A DNA stretch of 64,000 bases from Allocatelliglobosispora scoriae (GCF_014204945.1 NZ_JACHMN010000003.1:2480001-2544000), one strand, 5' to 3'; counted from the stretch's first letter, positions 42,409 through 51,722 are shown. Notes: generated by a model from the letters alone, not told the origin. Numbers and translations are program-made.

Positions 42409-43538
42409 TGACCATCGCCGCGCCCGAACCGGGCACTGTGCCGTCGGTGGAAGCCGGCACCGGGCGGCTGCAGTTGGACGCCCTGACCAAGCAGTTCACC
42501 GGCCGCTCCGGCACGGTGACCGCCGTCGACCACGTCTCGCTGGACGTCGCGCCGGGGGAGTTCATCACCCTGCTCGGCCCGTCGGGCTGCGGCAAGACCA
42601 CCACCCTGCGCATCGTCGCCGGGTTCGAGGAGTCCAGCAGCGGGCGCATCCGCCTCGACGGCAGCTACATCGATGACATGCCGCCGCAGCGCCGCCCGAT
42701 GGCGATGGTGTTCCAGTCCTACGCGCTCTTCCCGCACCTCACGGTCGCCGAGAACATCGGCTACGGCCTGCGGCTGCAGAGGCGCGGCAAGGACGAGATC
42801 GCCAGCGCCATGCGGATGGCGGTGACGAGCATGAACCTCGTCGGCCTGGAGGACCGCAGCCCGCACGAGCTCTCCGGCGGTCAGCAGCAGCGCGTCGCGC
42901 TGGCCCGGGCGCTGGTCGTGCAGCCGAAGGTACTCCTCTTCGACGAACCGCTCTCCAACCTCGACGCGAAGCTGCGCGACGCGATGCGCGCCGAGATCCG
43001 CCGCATCCAGCGGATGTTCGGCATCACCAGCATCTATGTCACGCACGACCAGGACGAGGCGATGAGCATGTCCGACCGCATCGTGGTGATGAACAAGGGC
43101 AAGGTCGAGCAGGTCGCCACGCCGGGCGAGATCTATGCCCGCCCGTCCAGCGTCTTCGTCGCCGACTTCATCGGTCGGGCCAACTTCATCGAGACGGTCC
43201 CGCAGCGAATGGTGGGGACGTCCGCGGTGGTCACGGCACTCGGCCACGAGCTGACCGTCGCCGCACACCCGAAGATCTCGGCGGGTACGGACAGCGCCTA
43301 CCTCATGGTGCGACCGGAGACGGTGAAGGTGTCGGCGGTGACCGACGGCGGCAGCGGGATCGGGACGGTGCTGCGCACCACGTTCCACGGCCCGACGATC
43401 GACTACGAGATCGAGACGACCGGCGGGACGATCACCGTCACCGAGGCCGGCATCGACTCGCGGCTCGCCCTGTCGGAGGGCACCAACGTCCACCTCGTCC
43501 TCAACCCCGAGCGGGCCTATCTCCTCACCCGCGACTGA
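42405..43538 (+). CDS. ABC transporter ATPase (AfuC/FbpC type) with TOBE domain
   Basis: 377 residues. Walker A GPSGCGKTT, Q-loop MVFQSYALFPHLTVAENI, signature LSGGQQQRVALARAL, Walker B LLFDEPLSNLDAKLRD and YVTHDQDEAMSMSDRIVVM mark it as an FbpC/PotA-type ATPase. A C-terminal TOBE domain (about 300-377, YLMVRPETVKV) usually fine-tunes transport. It is the last gene of the two-component/importer locus, followed by a very long terminator hairpin. Confidence 0.92.
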   Translation: MMTIAAPEPGTVPSVEAGTGRLQLDALTKQFTGRSGTVTAVDHVSLDVAPGEFITLLGPSGCGKTTTLRIVAGFEESSSGRIRLDGSYIDDMPPQRRPMAMVFQSYALFPHLTVAENIGYGLRLQRRGKDEIASAMRMAVTSMNLVGLEDRSPHELSGGQQQRVALARALVVQPKVLLFDEPLSNLDAKLRDAMRAEIRRIQRMFGITSIYVTHDQDEAMSMSDRIVVMNKGKVEQVATPGEIYARPSSVFVADFIGRANFIETVPQRMVGTSAVVTALGHELTVAAHPKISAGTDSAYLMVRPETVKVSAVTDGGSGIGTVLRTTFHGPTIDYEIETTGGTITVTEAGIDSRLALSEGTNVHLVLNPERAYLLTRD

Positions 43539-43543
43539 CCCGC

Positions 43544-43619
43544 CCCCGGTCACGTTTTGCAGCAAAGCGTGGCTTCGCGAAGCGAAATGGCCACGCTTTG
43601 CTGCAAAACGTGACCGGGG
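43544..43619 (+). terminator. Perfect 30-bp inverted repeat terminator
   Basis: The arms starting CCCCGGTCACGTTTTGC and ending GCAAAACGTGACCGGGG are exact complements over 30 bases, around a 16-base loop that itself contains the smaller hairpin TTCGC-GAA-GCGAA. It begins six bases after the ATPase stop codon. The length and perfection exceed what a terminator needs, so it may also be a genome-specific repeat. Confidence 0.85.
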
Positions 43620-43704
43620 TGGTGCGGGAACGATTCGCACCACCCACCAAAGAGGCAGAAGAGTCCGCCCTTGTCGAGTCGATCCATTCGAGGAGACTGT
43701 GTCC

Positions 43705-46467
43705 ATGATCGCCGTCAAAGTCGCCGGCCGTGACGAGCTGGCCGCCGAAGCCCTGGCTCACAAGGCCTCCGGTCGTCATGTCGTCCTCATCGGAGCGACG
43801 GGGGTCGGGAAGTCCACTGTGCTGCGGGCTCTCGCCGACCAGGTGGCGGCGGAGGGGGAGCTGGTACTCCGGGCGGCTCCCGTCGAGGCGGACGCGCGGT
43901 TGCCGTTCGTGACGCTGATCGATCTGCTGGGCGGCGTACCCGACGCGGTTCTCGCTCGGATGGGCGCGTCCTCGCGGCGGATCGCGGAGCTCGCGCTGCG
44001 ACGGCGCGATCCGGCCGGCGGCCCCGTCGACACCCTCGCGGTCTGCCTGGCGATGCTGGAGCTGCTGCGGCTCACCGGCGAGGCCGGACCGACGCTGCTC
44101 TGCATCGACGATCTGCAGTGGATCGATCCGGCCAGCGCCGAGGTGCTCACGTTCGTGATCCGGCGGCTGCCCGCGGGTGGCGTGACCGTCCTCGGGGCCG
44201 AACGGGTGCTGCCGGGGCACGGCCGGCGCGGGCCGCAGCTCGCCGGGGCCGCGGAGCTGGAGGTCGGGCCGCTGCCGGAGGAGGTGCTGATCCAGGCGGT
44301 GCTGGACCGGGTCGGCGGGCTGGTCGGGCGGCCGATCGCGCGGCGGATCTGCCTGCTGTCGGGAGGCAACCCGCTCTTCGCCCTGGAGATCGCCGACGGG
44401 ATCCGGCGCGGCGGGGTCCGGCCGGTGCTGGACCAGCCGTTGCCGGTGCCGCTGCACCTGGACGCGCTGATGCGCCAGCGCCTCGCCGTGCTGTCGGCAC
44501 CCGCGTTGCAGCTCGTCCGGGTCGCCGCCGTCGCGCACCGGGCCACCCTCGACACGCTGACCCGCGCCGACTGCCCCGACGTGGTGGCGAGCCTGACGGA
44601 GGCGTCCGCGGCCGGGGTCTGCGATCTGGGAACGGACGGCTCGGTCTCCTTCGGACATCCGCTGCTGCGGGCCGCCGTCTACGCCGAGGCACCGGCGATC
44701 GTGCGGATGTCACTGCACGCACGGCTCGTGGAGGCCGTGGACGATCCGATCGAGCGGGCCCGGCACCTGGCGCTCGCCACCGCCCGGGCCGACGCCACGG
44801 TCGCGGCGGCGCTGACCACCGCCGCCACGCTCGCCGCCGGACGGGGGGCCGCCGGGGTCGCCCGGGAGCTGTCGGGGCTGGCGGCGCTGCGGACCCCCGC
44901 CGCCAACGTCGAGGACTGGGCGGAGCGGAAGCTCGCCGAGGCCCGCTACGCCCACCGGGCCGGGCTGCCGGAGGAGGCGATCGAGGCCGCCGACGCGGTG
45001 CTCGCCGCCGAGGTGCCCCGCGACACCCGGGTCCGGGCTCGGCTGGTGGCGTTCGAATCCGCCGGTGACTGGATCGGGCGGATGGGCGACCAGGTGACGG
45101 CGGCCCTGACCGAGGCGCGCGGGGACAGCGTGCTGGAGCCGCAGGTCCGGGTGCATCTGGCGCGTTACTACGCGATGGGGCTGCGGTCCGGGGAGGCGCT
45201 CGCCGAGGCGCTGGCCGCGGCATCGGCGGCCGCCGCGGTCGGCGACCACCGGACGGAACTGCTCGCGCTGCACGTGGTGCTGACCGCACAGTCGCGTCTC
45301 GGGCAGCCACGGGAGGAGATCCTCGCGCGGGCCTGGCGGCTGATCGGGGAGCATCCGGGGCTGGGGGAGTCCGCGCCGATGGTGACCTATGAGGTGGCGT
45401 GGGACGACTACGAGGCAGACCGGTGGGACGCGGCCTATTCGACGTTGGCGGGGGCGGTGATCACGGCGGACGAGGCCGGGGTGGTCGGGTCGCTGGAGCC
45501 GGTGCTGTGCCTGATGGCCGTCATCGACCTGCGACGGGGGCGCACCGCGCAGGCCCAGGCGGCACTGGCACGGGTGCAGCAGATCTCCGCGTACGCCGAA
45601 CTCGCCAGCCGGGACCGATACCTGATCGTGGCCGCGCTCGCCGAGTCGATCAGCGGGAGCGTGCCGCGGGCCCTGTCGCTGGCGCAGGCCGCGGTCGAGG
45701 AGGCGGAGAGCATCGGCAGCGCGGGGCGGCTGATCACCTACTGCCACCTGCTGGGGGCGCTGCGGCTCTGCTCGGGGGACGTCACCGGCGCGGCGGAGAC
45801 GCTGAGCCAGGCTCGACTGCACGCCGCCGGGCGGGTGCACACCAACGAGACCACCCGGCTGCTCGCCGATCTCATCGAGGCGCTGGTCCGAGTGGGTCAG
45901 CTCGACGAAGCCCGGCAGATCATGCCGGAGCTGCGGGGCCGCACCCCGGTGGGCGGTGAACCGGTGAACCGGGCACTCGGGTCGGCGTGTGCCTCGGCCC
46001 TGCGGGCCGAGGCACACCTGGCGTTCGCGGAAGGGCAGGCCGAGCAGGCCGCTGCCCTGCTCACCCAGGCCGCCGAGGTTTATCGCGGGCTGGGTGCGCC
46101 GGTCGAACTGGTGCGGGTGCTGCTCGCCGCTGCCGACGTGCAGCGGCGGGGCCGGCGGCGGGCCACGGCGCGGAAGCTGTTGGAGGAGGCGCGGTCGCTG
46201 TGCGTCGAGGCCGGTGCCTCGGTGTGGCTGTCCCGGGTGGAGGCGGAACTGGCTCGGCTGGCGCCGGTGCGGGACGGGGTGAGCACGCTGACGCCGATGG
46301 AGGAGCGGATCGCGGCGCTGGTGGTGCAGGGTGCGACCAACCGGGAGATCGCCACGTCGCTGCATATCGCGGTGACGACGGTGGAGGGGTCGCTGACGCA
46401 GATCTACCGGCGGCTGGGACTGCGGTCGCGAGTGGAGCTGGCGCGCGCGTTGGGCAGCGGCCAGTGA
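43705..46467 (+). CDS. LAL-family ATPase regulator (LuxR C-terminal)
   Basis: 920-residue large ATP-binding LuxR regulator. Walker A GATGVGKST (30-38) and Walker B LLCIDDLQWIDPASAEV lie in a STAND-type ATPase. A long helical TPR-like region follows (about 330-840), then the helix-turn-helix LTPMEERIAALVVQGATNREIATSLHIAVTTVEGSLTQIYRRLGLRSRVELARAL. ATG 43705 has AGGAG nine bases upstream; GTG 43699 is too close to it. LAL proteins often activate secondary metabolism or sugar use; the nearest clear target is the accessory cluster to the right. Confidence 0.92.
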   Translation: MIAVKVAGRDELAAEALAHKASGRHVVLIGATGVGKSTVLRALADQVAAEGELVLRAAPVEADARLPFVTLIDLLGGVPDAVLARMGASSRRIAELALRRRDPAGGPVDTLAVCLAMLELLRLTGEAGPTLLCIDDLQWIDPASAEVLTFVIRRLPAGGVTVLGAERVLPGHGRRGPQLAGAAELEVGPLPEEVLIQAVLDRVGGLVGRPIARRICLLSGGNPLFALEIADGIRRGGVRPVLDQPLPVPLHLDALMRQRLAVLSAPALQLVRVAAVAHRATLDTLTRADCPDVVASLTEASAAGVCDLGTDGSVSFGHPLLRAAVYAEAPAIVRMSLHARLVEAVDDPIERARHLALATARADATVAAALTTAATLAAGRGAAGVARELSGLAALRTPAANVEDWAERKLAEARYAHRAGLPEEAIEAADAVLAAEVPRDTRVRARLVAFESAGDWIGRMGDQVTAALTEARGDSVLEPQVRVHLARYYAMGLRSGEALAEALAAASAAAAVGDHRTELLALHVVLTAQSRLGQPREEILARAWRLIGEHPGLGESAPMVTYEVAWDDYEADRWDAAYSTLAGAVITADEAGVVGSLEPVLCLMAVIDLRRGRTAQAQAALARVQQISAYAELASRDRYLIVAALAESISGSVPRALSLAQAAVEEAESIGSAGRLITYCHLLGALRLCSGDVTGAAETLSQARLHAAGRVHTNETTRLLADLIEALVRVGQLDEARQIMPELRGRTPVGGEPVNRALGSACASALRAEAHLAFAEGQAEQAAALLTQAAEVYRGLGAPVELVRVLLAAADVQRRGRRRATARKLLEEARSLCVEAGASVWLSRVEAELARLAPVRDGVSTLTPMEERIAALVVQGATNREIATSLHIAVTTVEGSLTQIYRRLGLRSRVELARALGSGQ

Positions 46468-46552
46468 CCGGCGGCGGTCGGTGACCCGGGTGGGATGCCC
46501 CGGCGTCCCTTAATCGCTGGCGCTCGGGCGAGCGGTTGGCGACACTCTGCTG

Positions 46553-46807
46553 GTGAGCCGCTGGACATTCGAGGTCGACGACTCCTTCACGATCACCGGT
46601 CGAGGTGTCGGCATCGTCGGCCGGTACGAGGGCGTCATGCACTCCGGCGAAGCCGCGGTCGTCGACACGTCGACCGGTGCCGTTCCGGTCAGGAGGATCT
46701 CGGTGGAGATCTGTACCGGCATGGACGGCAGCCGGGTGGCGCTCCTCCTCGTCGGCGTGCAGAAGCACCAGGTTCCGCCGGGTGCGACAGTGAGATCAAC
46801 CGACTAG
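46553..46807 (+). CDS. Small protein with EF-Tu-like beta-barrel pattern
   Basis: 84 residues starting GTG. The sequence MSRWTFEVDDSFTITGRGVGIVGRYEGVMHSGEAAVV and ISVEICTGMDGSRVALLLVGVQKHQVPPGATVR follows the strand and glycine pattern of the translation-factor beta-barrel domain (EF-Tu domain 2/3) seen as standalone proteins in actinobacteria. Function unknown. It lies alone between the LAL gene and the accessory cluster. Confidence 0.6.
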   Translation: MSRWTFEVDDSFTITGRGVGIVGRYEGVMHSGEAAVVDTSTGAVPVRRISVEICTGMDGSRVALLLVGVQKHQVPPGATVRSTD

Positions 46808-46904
46808 ATCTCTCGACGGGTACGCGATGGGCGGATCCCCGGGCACCCGGATGCGGCTGCAGGCGCTACCGTGACGATGTGACGATGATCGATCGCAGGT
46901 CCCG

Positions 46905-48224
46905 ATGAGCGGCGGCCTGGCCGTCGCGGTCCGTGAGCTGCGCCATCTGCCGTCGGTGTGGCGGGCGCCCCGGCGCGATCCGGCGACGACCAGGCGGCTC
47001 GCCCTGGCGGGGGTCAACGAGATGCTCGCCTACTGCCGGGAGCGGGTGCCGCACTTCGCGGGTGACGCCTATGCCGGTGGGCCGCTGCGCAGCCTCGACG
47101 AGCTCGCCACGCTGCCGACGCTGACCAAGCGCGAGGTGCTGGACGCGGGCGTCGAGGCGTTCCACGCACCGGACCTGCCGGAGAGCCGCTTCCGTACCGA
47201 TGTCACCAGCGGTACGACCGGCACCCGGCTGACGATCCGCCACGATGTCGACGCCTATGGCTACCACGGCGCGACGGTGCTGCGCCGGTTCCTGCTGTCG
47301 GGTTACCGGCCGTGGTGGCGGATCGCGCACATCAAGCCGTTCCCGCGCCCGACGCGGTGGTTCCAGCGGCTGGGCCTGTTCCCCCGGGTGGTGGTCAACG
47401 CGGGGCAGTCGGAGGCGGCGATCGCCCGGGACGTCCTGGCGGTCCGCCCCCAGCTGATCATGGGTTACCCGGTGGTGCTGCGCGGGATGCTGCGCAGCAT
47501 GGACGACGGGGATCTGACGGCTCTGCGCCGTGGCCTGCGGCTGGTGATGACCGACTCCGAACTGCTCACCGATGAGGTCGCCGCCCTGCTCGGCGACCGG
47601 TTCGGCGTCCCGGTCTATGACGAGTACTCGGCCTACGAGGTGCTGACCGTGTCGTCGGGGTGCCGGGCCGGGAGCATGCACGTCGACGAGGACCGGGTGT
47701 GGCTGGAGATCGTCGACGACGACGGTGTCGCGGTGCCCGACGGGACCGCCGGTGCGGTGGTGGTGACGCACTTCCGCGAGCGGGCGATGCCGCTGCCCCG
47801 CTACCGGCTCGGCGATCGGGCGATGATCGTGCCCGGCGGGTGCCCGTGCGGCAGCGGCTTGCGGCGGATGAAGCTGGTCGACGGGCGTACCAACGACTTC
47901 ATCGAGCTGCCCGGCGGTCGGCGGGTCTACAGCGGGGTGTTCCTGTCGCTGGCGATGTATACGCCGGGAGTGGCCGAGTGCATGATCCGGCAGGACGCGA
48001 GCGGGGAGATCACCGTGCACCTGGTCCCGGACGCGCCGGGCCCGGCGGCCTTCGCCGCGGCGTCGCAGGCGTTCACGACGGCGTTCGCCGCGCTGGTCGA
48101 CGAGCCGGTGCCGCTGCGGTTCGTCGAGGCGGAGCGGATCGAGCTGACCCCGGGCGGCAAGGGCCGCTTCGTCGAGTCCGCCTATCGGGACGGCGGAAGG
48201 CCCGTCAGCGGAACTGCGGGATGA
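46905..48224 (+). CDS. PaaK/CapK-like adenylate-forming enzyme 1
   Basis: 439 residues, related to phenylacetate-CoA ligase-like CapK proteins of polysaccharide clusters. The N-terminus has CRERVPHFAGDAY, LPTLTKREVLD and the AMP-binding loop VTSGTTGTRLTIRHD. Later motifs are YDEYSAYEVLTVSSGC, GAVVVTHFRERAMPLPRYRLGDRA and a zinc-finger-like CPCGSGL. The end (ELTPGGKGRFVES) has a lysine-to-glycine-rich segment like the catalytic loop. It likely activates a carboxylic acid, probably aromatic or fatty. It opens the accessory cluster and overlaps the convergent acyltransferase by 20 bases. Confidence 0.85.
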   Translation: MSGGLAVAVRELRHLPSVWRAPRRDPATTRRLALAGVNEMLAYCRERVPHFAGDAYAGGPLRSLDELATLPTLTKREVLDAGVEAFHAPDLPESRFRTDVTSGTTGTRLTIRHDVDAYGYHGATVLRRFLLSGYRPWWRIAHIKPFPRPTRWFQRLGLFPRVVVNAGQSEAAIARDVLAVRPQLIMGYPVVLRGMLRSMDDGDLTALRRGLRLVMTDSELLTDEVAALLGDRFGVPVYDEYSAYEVLTVSSGCRAGSMHVDEDRVWLEIVDDDGVAVPDGTAGAVVVTHFRERAMPLPRYRLGDRAMIVPGGCPCGSGLRRMKLVDGRTNDFIELPGGRRVYSGVFLSLAMYTPGVAECMIRQDASGEITVHLVPDAPGPAAFAAASQAFTTAFAALVDEPVPLRFVEAERIELTPGGKGRFVESAYRDGGRPVSGTAG

Positions 48225-49263
48225 GCACGGCCCACTGCCGCACCACCTGCTGACCGAGGCGGGCCTTCTCGACGAGGCTGCCCTGTCCGCCGAGGAACCC
48301 CTGGCGTCCTGTCTCGACACACCAGCGGGTCAGCTCGGCGTGGCTGTGGTACCACAGGTCGCGCCGCCCGCCCTCGTCGACCGTGTAGGCGCCCCAGATC
48401 GCCGACATCGGCAGCTCGTGGTGGTCGAAGACCAGGTGCACGGCGATCAGGCGGCCCGATCCGTCGCGGTAGGCGCGCAGGTGCGTCCCCGGCTCGGCGA
48501 GCAGCGCGGTCGCCATGACCGGCGACAGGTATCGCCGGCGCAGCCACCAGGTGCGGTGGTGGCGGTTGACGACGCTGTCGGTGAGCGCGCACAGGTCCGC
48601 CGGGGTGATCTCGGGCCGCGGACCGCCGTCGAGGCTGCTGGTGACGGTGAGGCCGGTGTCGTTGCCGACCTCGGAGTAGATGCGGCGCAGGTCACCGCGG
48701 CGCTTCTTCTTCAACGACGCGAGATAGGCGTCGAACGAGTCGAAGGTGTTGGGGAACCACGTCACCGACCCGCCCTCGCGGACGACGGCGGGCCACCGCA
48801 GCACGGTCGGCAGGGCGGGTTCGAGGATCTGGCGGAACGCAATCGCGCGTACCCGGCGGCCGTGTTCTCGGCGCAGGGCCAGGCGGACGGCCGCGACGGC
48901 CTCGATCTGCGCGGCCCGGTCGGCCCCGGCCGCGAGCACGATGCCGGGCAGGGCGCTGGTGGTGAGGCTGTCGATGTCGACGATGCCCGCGACCGGCCGG
49001 GCCCCGCGCCGGACGCGGGGGCCGATGAAGCGGCCGGTGACGAGCCCGACCACCCCGGTGCCGTCGTGGATGGTGCCCGCGACGACGGGCACGCGACCGG
49101 CGGCGGCGGCGACCACCAGCGACCACGACCACGCGGCGATCAACCGCTGGGCGTCGATGAATTCGGTCCAACCGCTGGGCGGGACAGGCTGATGTGGATC
49201 GTGCAGACTGACTGTCAGACTCGCGGTCACCGCGCCGCCATCGCCTTCATGGCTGTTGACCAT
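48205..49263 (-). CDS. GNAT/CelD-BcsL-type acyltransferase
   Basis: 352 residues of the BioF2-like/FemAB-related acetyltransferase group (CelD/BcsL) found in exopolysaccharide and lipopeptide clusters. The key stretch is FDSFDAYLASLKKKRRGDLRRIYSEVG, followed by LRAYRDGSGRLIAVHLVFDHHE and WYHSHAELTRWCVETGRQGFLGGQGS. It probably transfers an acyl or aminoacyl group to a sugar amine. Two starts are possible: ATG 49263, with GGAG six bases upstream, is preferred over ATG 49290. It lies divergent from the second PaaK-like gene and between the two. Confidence 0.75.
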   Translation of the reverse strand: MVNSHEGDGGAVTASLTVSLHDPHQPVPPSGWTEFIDAQRLIAAWSWSLVVAAAAGRVPVVAGTIHDGTGVVGLVTGRFIGPRVRRGARPVAGIVDIDSLTTSALPGIVLAAGADRAAQIEAVAAVRLALRREHGRRVRAIAFRQILEPALPTVLRWPAVVREGGSVTWFPNTFDSFDAYLASLKKKRRGDLRRIYSEVGNDTGLTVTSSLDGGPRPEITPADLCALTDSVVNRHHRTWWLRRRYLSPVMATALLAEPGTHLRAYRDGSGRLIAVHLVFDHHELPMSAIWGAYTVDEGGRRDLWYHSHAELTRWCVETGRQGFLGGQGSLVEKARLGQQVVRQWAVLIPQFR

Positions 49264-49292
49264 ACCCGGCTCCGACGACTCCAGGGACATCG

Positions 49293-50579
49293 ATGACCCG
49301 CCTGCCCCGCAGCATCCCGATCCTGCCGGTCCTGACCAACCTCGCCATCGCCCGGTCGCGGGATCGGGCGAGGCCCGAGGCCCTGGCACCGATTCAGGCA
49401 GACCTGCTTCGCAGACTGGTACGCCACGCCGCGGCCAACGTCCCGCACTACCGCGACACCTACGACCCGGCGATCGTGGCCGCCCTGGCGGGGCCCGCCG
49501 ACCTCGCGGCGCTGCCGACCCTGACCCGGCGTGCCGCAGCCGATCTCGGCCCCGCCCGGCTGCTCGCCGACGGACTGTCGATATCGGACACCCGGACCGC
49601 GACGACGAGCGGCTCGACGGGCGAGCCCGCGACCTTCTGCTACTCCGAGCACGACATGAGCTACCTGCGGGCGACCTACCTGTGGGACATGCTGGCGTGC
49701 GGGATGCGCCCCACCGACCGGGTCGGGTATTTCCGGGTGGGCGGGTTCCGGCGGCACCGGTTGGAGAAGCTGGGCCTGGCCCGCAACGTGCACGTCAACA
49801 CCAGCCTGACCGTGGCCGAGCAGACCGACGCGTTCCTGGCCGGGCGCCCGACCCTGGCGGTGGGGTTCCCGACCGCGATCGCCGCCGTCGCCGCCGAGCT
49901 GCGCCGCCGCGGGATCTTCTATCCGCACCTGCGGACGGTGATCTTCGCGGGGGAGCCGACCCTGTCCGGCGGCCGGGACGAGGTGTTGGACTACTTCGGC
50001 GCCACCGGCCACGAGGTCTACGCCTCGGTGGAGGCCTACACGATCGCGCGGAGCTGCCGCCGGGGCAGCCTGCACCTGCGCTCCGGCGACGTCGTCGTGG
50101 AGGTCCTCGGCGACGACGGCACGGTGACGGTCGCCGAGGGCACGGGGGAGATCGTGGTGACCCGGCTGCGGGCCGAGGCGATGCCGCTGATCCGTTACCG
50201 CCTCGGCGACCGGGTGGAGATCGTGCCCGACGACTGCGACTGCGGGGACAGGTTCACCCCGGTCGTGCGGTCCGTTCTCGGGCGCGTCGAGGATCGCATC
50301 GTCACCCTGCAGGGCGCCGAGCGCAACGGCGACTTCATCTCGTCGCTGATCAACCCCGTGACCCGGGATGGAGTGCTGCGGCTCCAGTTCGTGCAGGACC
50401 GCCCGGGCGCCCTGCGGATCTGCGCCATGGTCACCCCGGGTCGGGAGGAGCTGCTGACCGCGGCGATCGAGCGGGTGACCGCCCCGGCGCGGGCCGAGTT
50501 CGACATCGAGATCGAGATCGTCGACGCGATCCCGCTGGAGCGCAACGGGAAGATCCGCCTGGTCAAGCGCCTATGGTAA
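49293..50579 (+). CDS. PaaK/CapK-like adenylate-forming enzyme 2
   Basis: 428 residues, a paralogue of the first PaaK-like protein: LRRLVRHAAANVPHYRDTYDPA, AMP-binding loop ATTSGSTGEPATFCYSEHD, HEVYASVEAYTIARSCRRGSLHL, GEIVVTRLRAEAMPLIRYRLGDRVEIVPDDCDCG and the C-terminal EIVDAIPLERNGKIRLVKRLW. The last segment holds the catalytic lysine of adenylate-forming enzymes. The second copy has a cleaner C-terminus than the first, so it may be the true ligase while the first has a different role. Confidence 0.87.
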   Translation: MTRLPRSIPILPVLTNLAIARSRDRARPEALAPIQADLLRRLVRHAAANVPHYRDTYDPAIVAALAGPADLAALPTLTRRAAADLGPARLLADGLSISDTRTATTSGSTGEPATFCYSEHDMSYLRATYLWDMLACGMRPTDRVGYFRVGGFRRHRLEKLGLARNVHVNTSLTVAEQTDAFLAGRPTLAVGFPTAIAAVAAELRRRGIFYPHLRTVIFAGEPTLSGGRDEVLDYFGATGHEVYASVEAYTIARSCRRGSLHLRSGDVVVEVLGDDGTVTVAEGTGEIVVTRLRAEAMPLIRYRLGDRVEIVPDDCDCGDRFTPVVRSVLGRVEDRIVTLQGAERNGDFISSLINPVTRDGVLRLQFVQDRPGALRICAMVTPGREELLTAAIERVTAPARAEFDIEIEIVDAIPLERNGKIRLVKRLW

Positions 50580-50611
50580 ATATTCAATGATCTAACCCGT
50601 ACGATCCTCCG

Positions 50612-51715
50612 ATGGCATTGGTACGCGTGATCGGCGCCGGTCTCGCCGGGGCGGCCGTCGCCCACCTGCTGCACCGGGCGGGCCGCGCGGTGGAGGTGGT
50701 CGAGGGCGACCCGACGTGGGGCGGGCAGCTGCGCACGGCGAGTGCCGCCGGTGTGCTCTACGAGCCGGCCGGGGCGCACATCTTCCACACCGCCGACACC
50801 GAGGTCTGGGAGCTCGTGACGAGCCTGGTGCCGATGCTGCCCTACCGGCACGTGGTGCGCACGGAGGCGTTCGACCGGGTGCTGAGCTGGCCGCCGCAAC
50901 TCGCCGAGCTGCGGGAACTGCCCGGCTGGGCGGGCATCGAGCGGGAGCTCGCGGCGCGCCCGGCGGTGCCCCGGGCCGACAACTTCGAGTCCTGGTGCGT
51001 GGGGCTGATGGGGGAGACCCTCTACCACGAGTTCATCGAGGGCTATACCCGCAAGCAGTGGGGGGAGGACCCGAAGAACCTCACCGCCGCCTGGGCGCCC
51101 AAGCGCATCGAGCTCCGCGACGACGGATACACCGACCTGTTCCGGGACCCGCATCAGGGCTGGCCGGACGGCGGTTACCCGCGGCTCGTCGACGGGCTGC
51201 TGCGCGGCGTACCGGTGGTGATGGGGCAGCGGATCACCATCGACGACTGGGACGACGTGTGCGCCGGCGCCGACGCGGTCGTCATCACCTGCGCCCTGGA
51301 CGAGTTCTTCGCCGAGCACCTGGGCAGGCTGCCGTGGCGCGGCGTACGCCTGGTCAACCACTACCTGCCCGGCGTCGACCACGTCCTGCCGTGCGGGGTG
51401 CTGAACACCCCCAGCCCGCTGCTGGCGCACACCCGGGCGATCGAGACGAAGTGGATGAGCGGGCAGACCGGACCCGGGACGGTCGTCAGCTACGAGTACC
51501 CGGGCGCCCCGGCCCGGCACTACCCGATCGACGACGTCGCCGGAGCCAACCGGGCGCTGGCCCGCCGATACCTCGACGAGCTGCACGCCCTGCCCGGGCC
51601 GCCGCGGTATGTCGCCGGGCGGCTGGCGACCTACGCCTACATCGACATGGATCAGGTGATCCGGCAGGCGATGAACATCACCCGCCGGGTCCTGGACCAG
51701 CTCACCACTGGTTGA
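50612..51715 (+). CDS. UDP-galactopyranose-mutase-like flavoprotein
   Basis: 367 residues with the Rossmann FAD motif GAGLAGAAVAHLLHRAG (8-24). The group-specific blocks EPAGAHIFHTADTEVW, EFIEGYTRKQWGEDPKNL and GRLATYAYIDMDQVIRQA match UDP-galactopyranose mutase. That enzyme converts UDP-galactopyranose to the furanose form. Similarity outside these blocks is moderate, so a mutase for another sugar nucleotide cannot be excluded. It follows the second PaaK-like gene by 32 bp and converges, seven bases apart, with the membrane-protein gene. Confidence 0.82.
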   Translation: MALVRVIGAGLAGAAVAHLLHRAGRAVEVVEGDPTWGGQLRTASAAGVLYEPAGAHIFHTADTEVWELVTSLVPMLPYRHVVRTEAFDRVLSWPPQLAELRELPGWAGIERELAARPAVPRADNFESWCVGLMGETLYHEFIEGYTRKQWGEDPKNLTAAWAPKRIELRDDGYTDLFRDPHQGWPDGGYPRLVDGLLRGVPVVMGQRITIDDWDDVCAGADAVVITCALDEFFAEHLGRLPWRGVRLVNHYLPGVDHVLPCGVLNTPSPLLAHTRAIETKWMSGQTGPGTVVSYEYPGAPARHYPIDDVAGANRALARRYLDELHALPGPPRYVAGRLATYAYIDMDQVIRQAMNITRRVLDQLTTG

Positions 51716-51722
51716 GGCCGCC

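Noticed and set aside
39593-43538. Calling the AfuABC-type importer a ferric iron transporter
   Set aside because: There is no iron box upstream and no clear ferric-ligand tyrosines, and characterised AfuA binds hexose phosphates; the ligand is left open.
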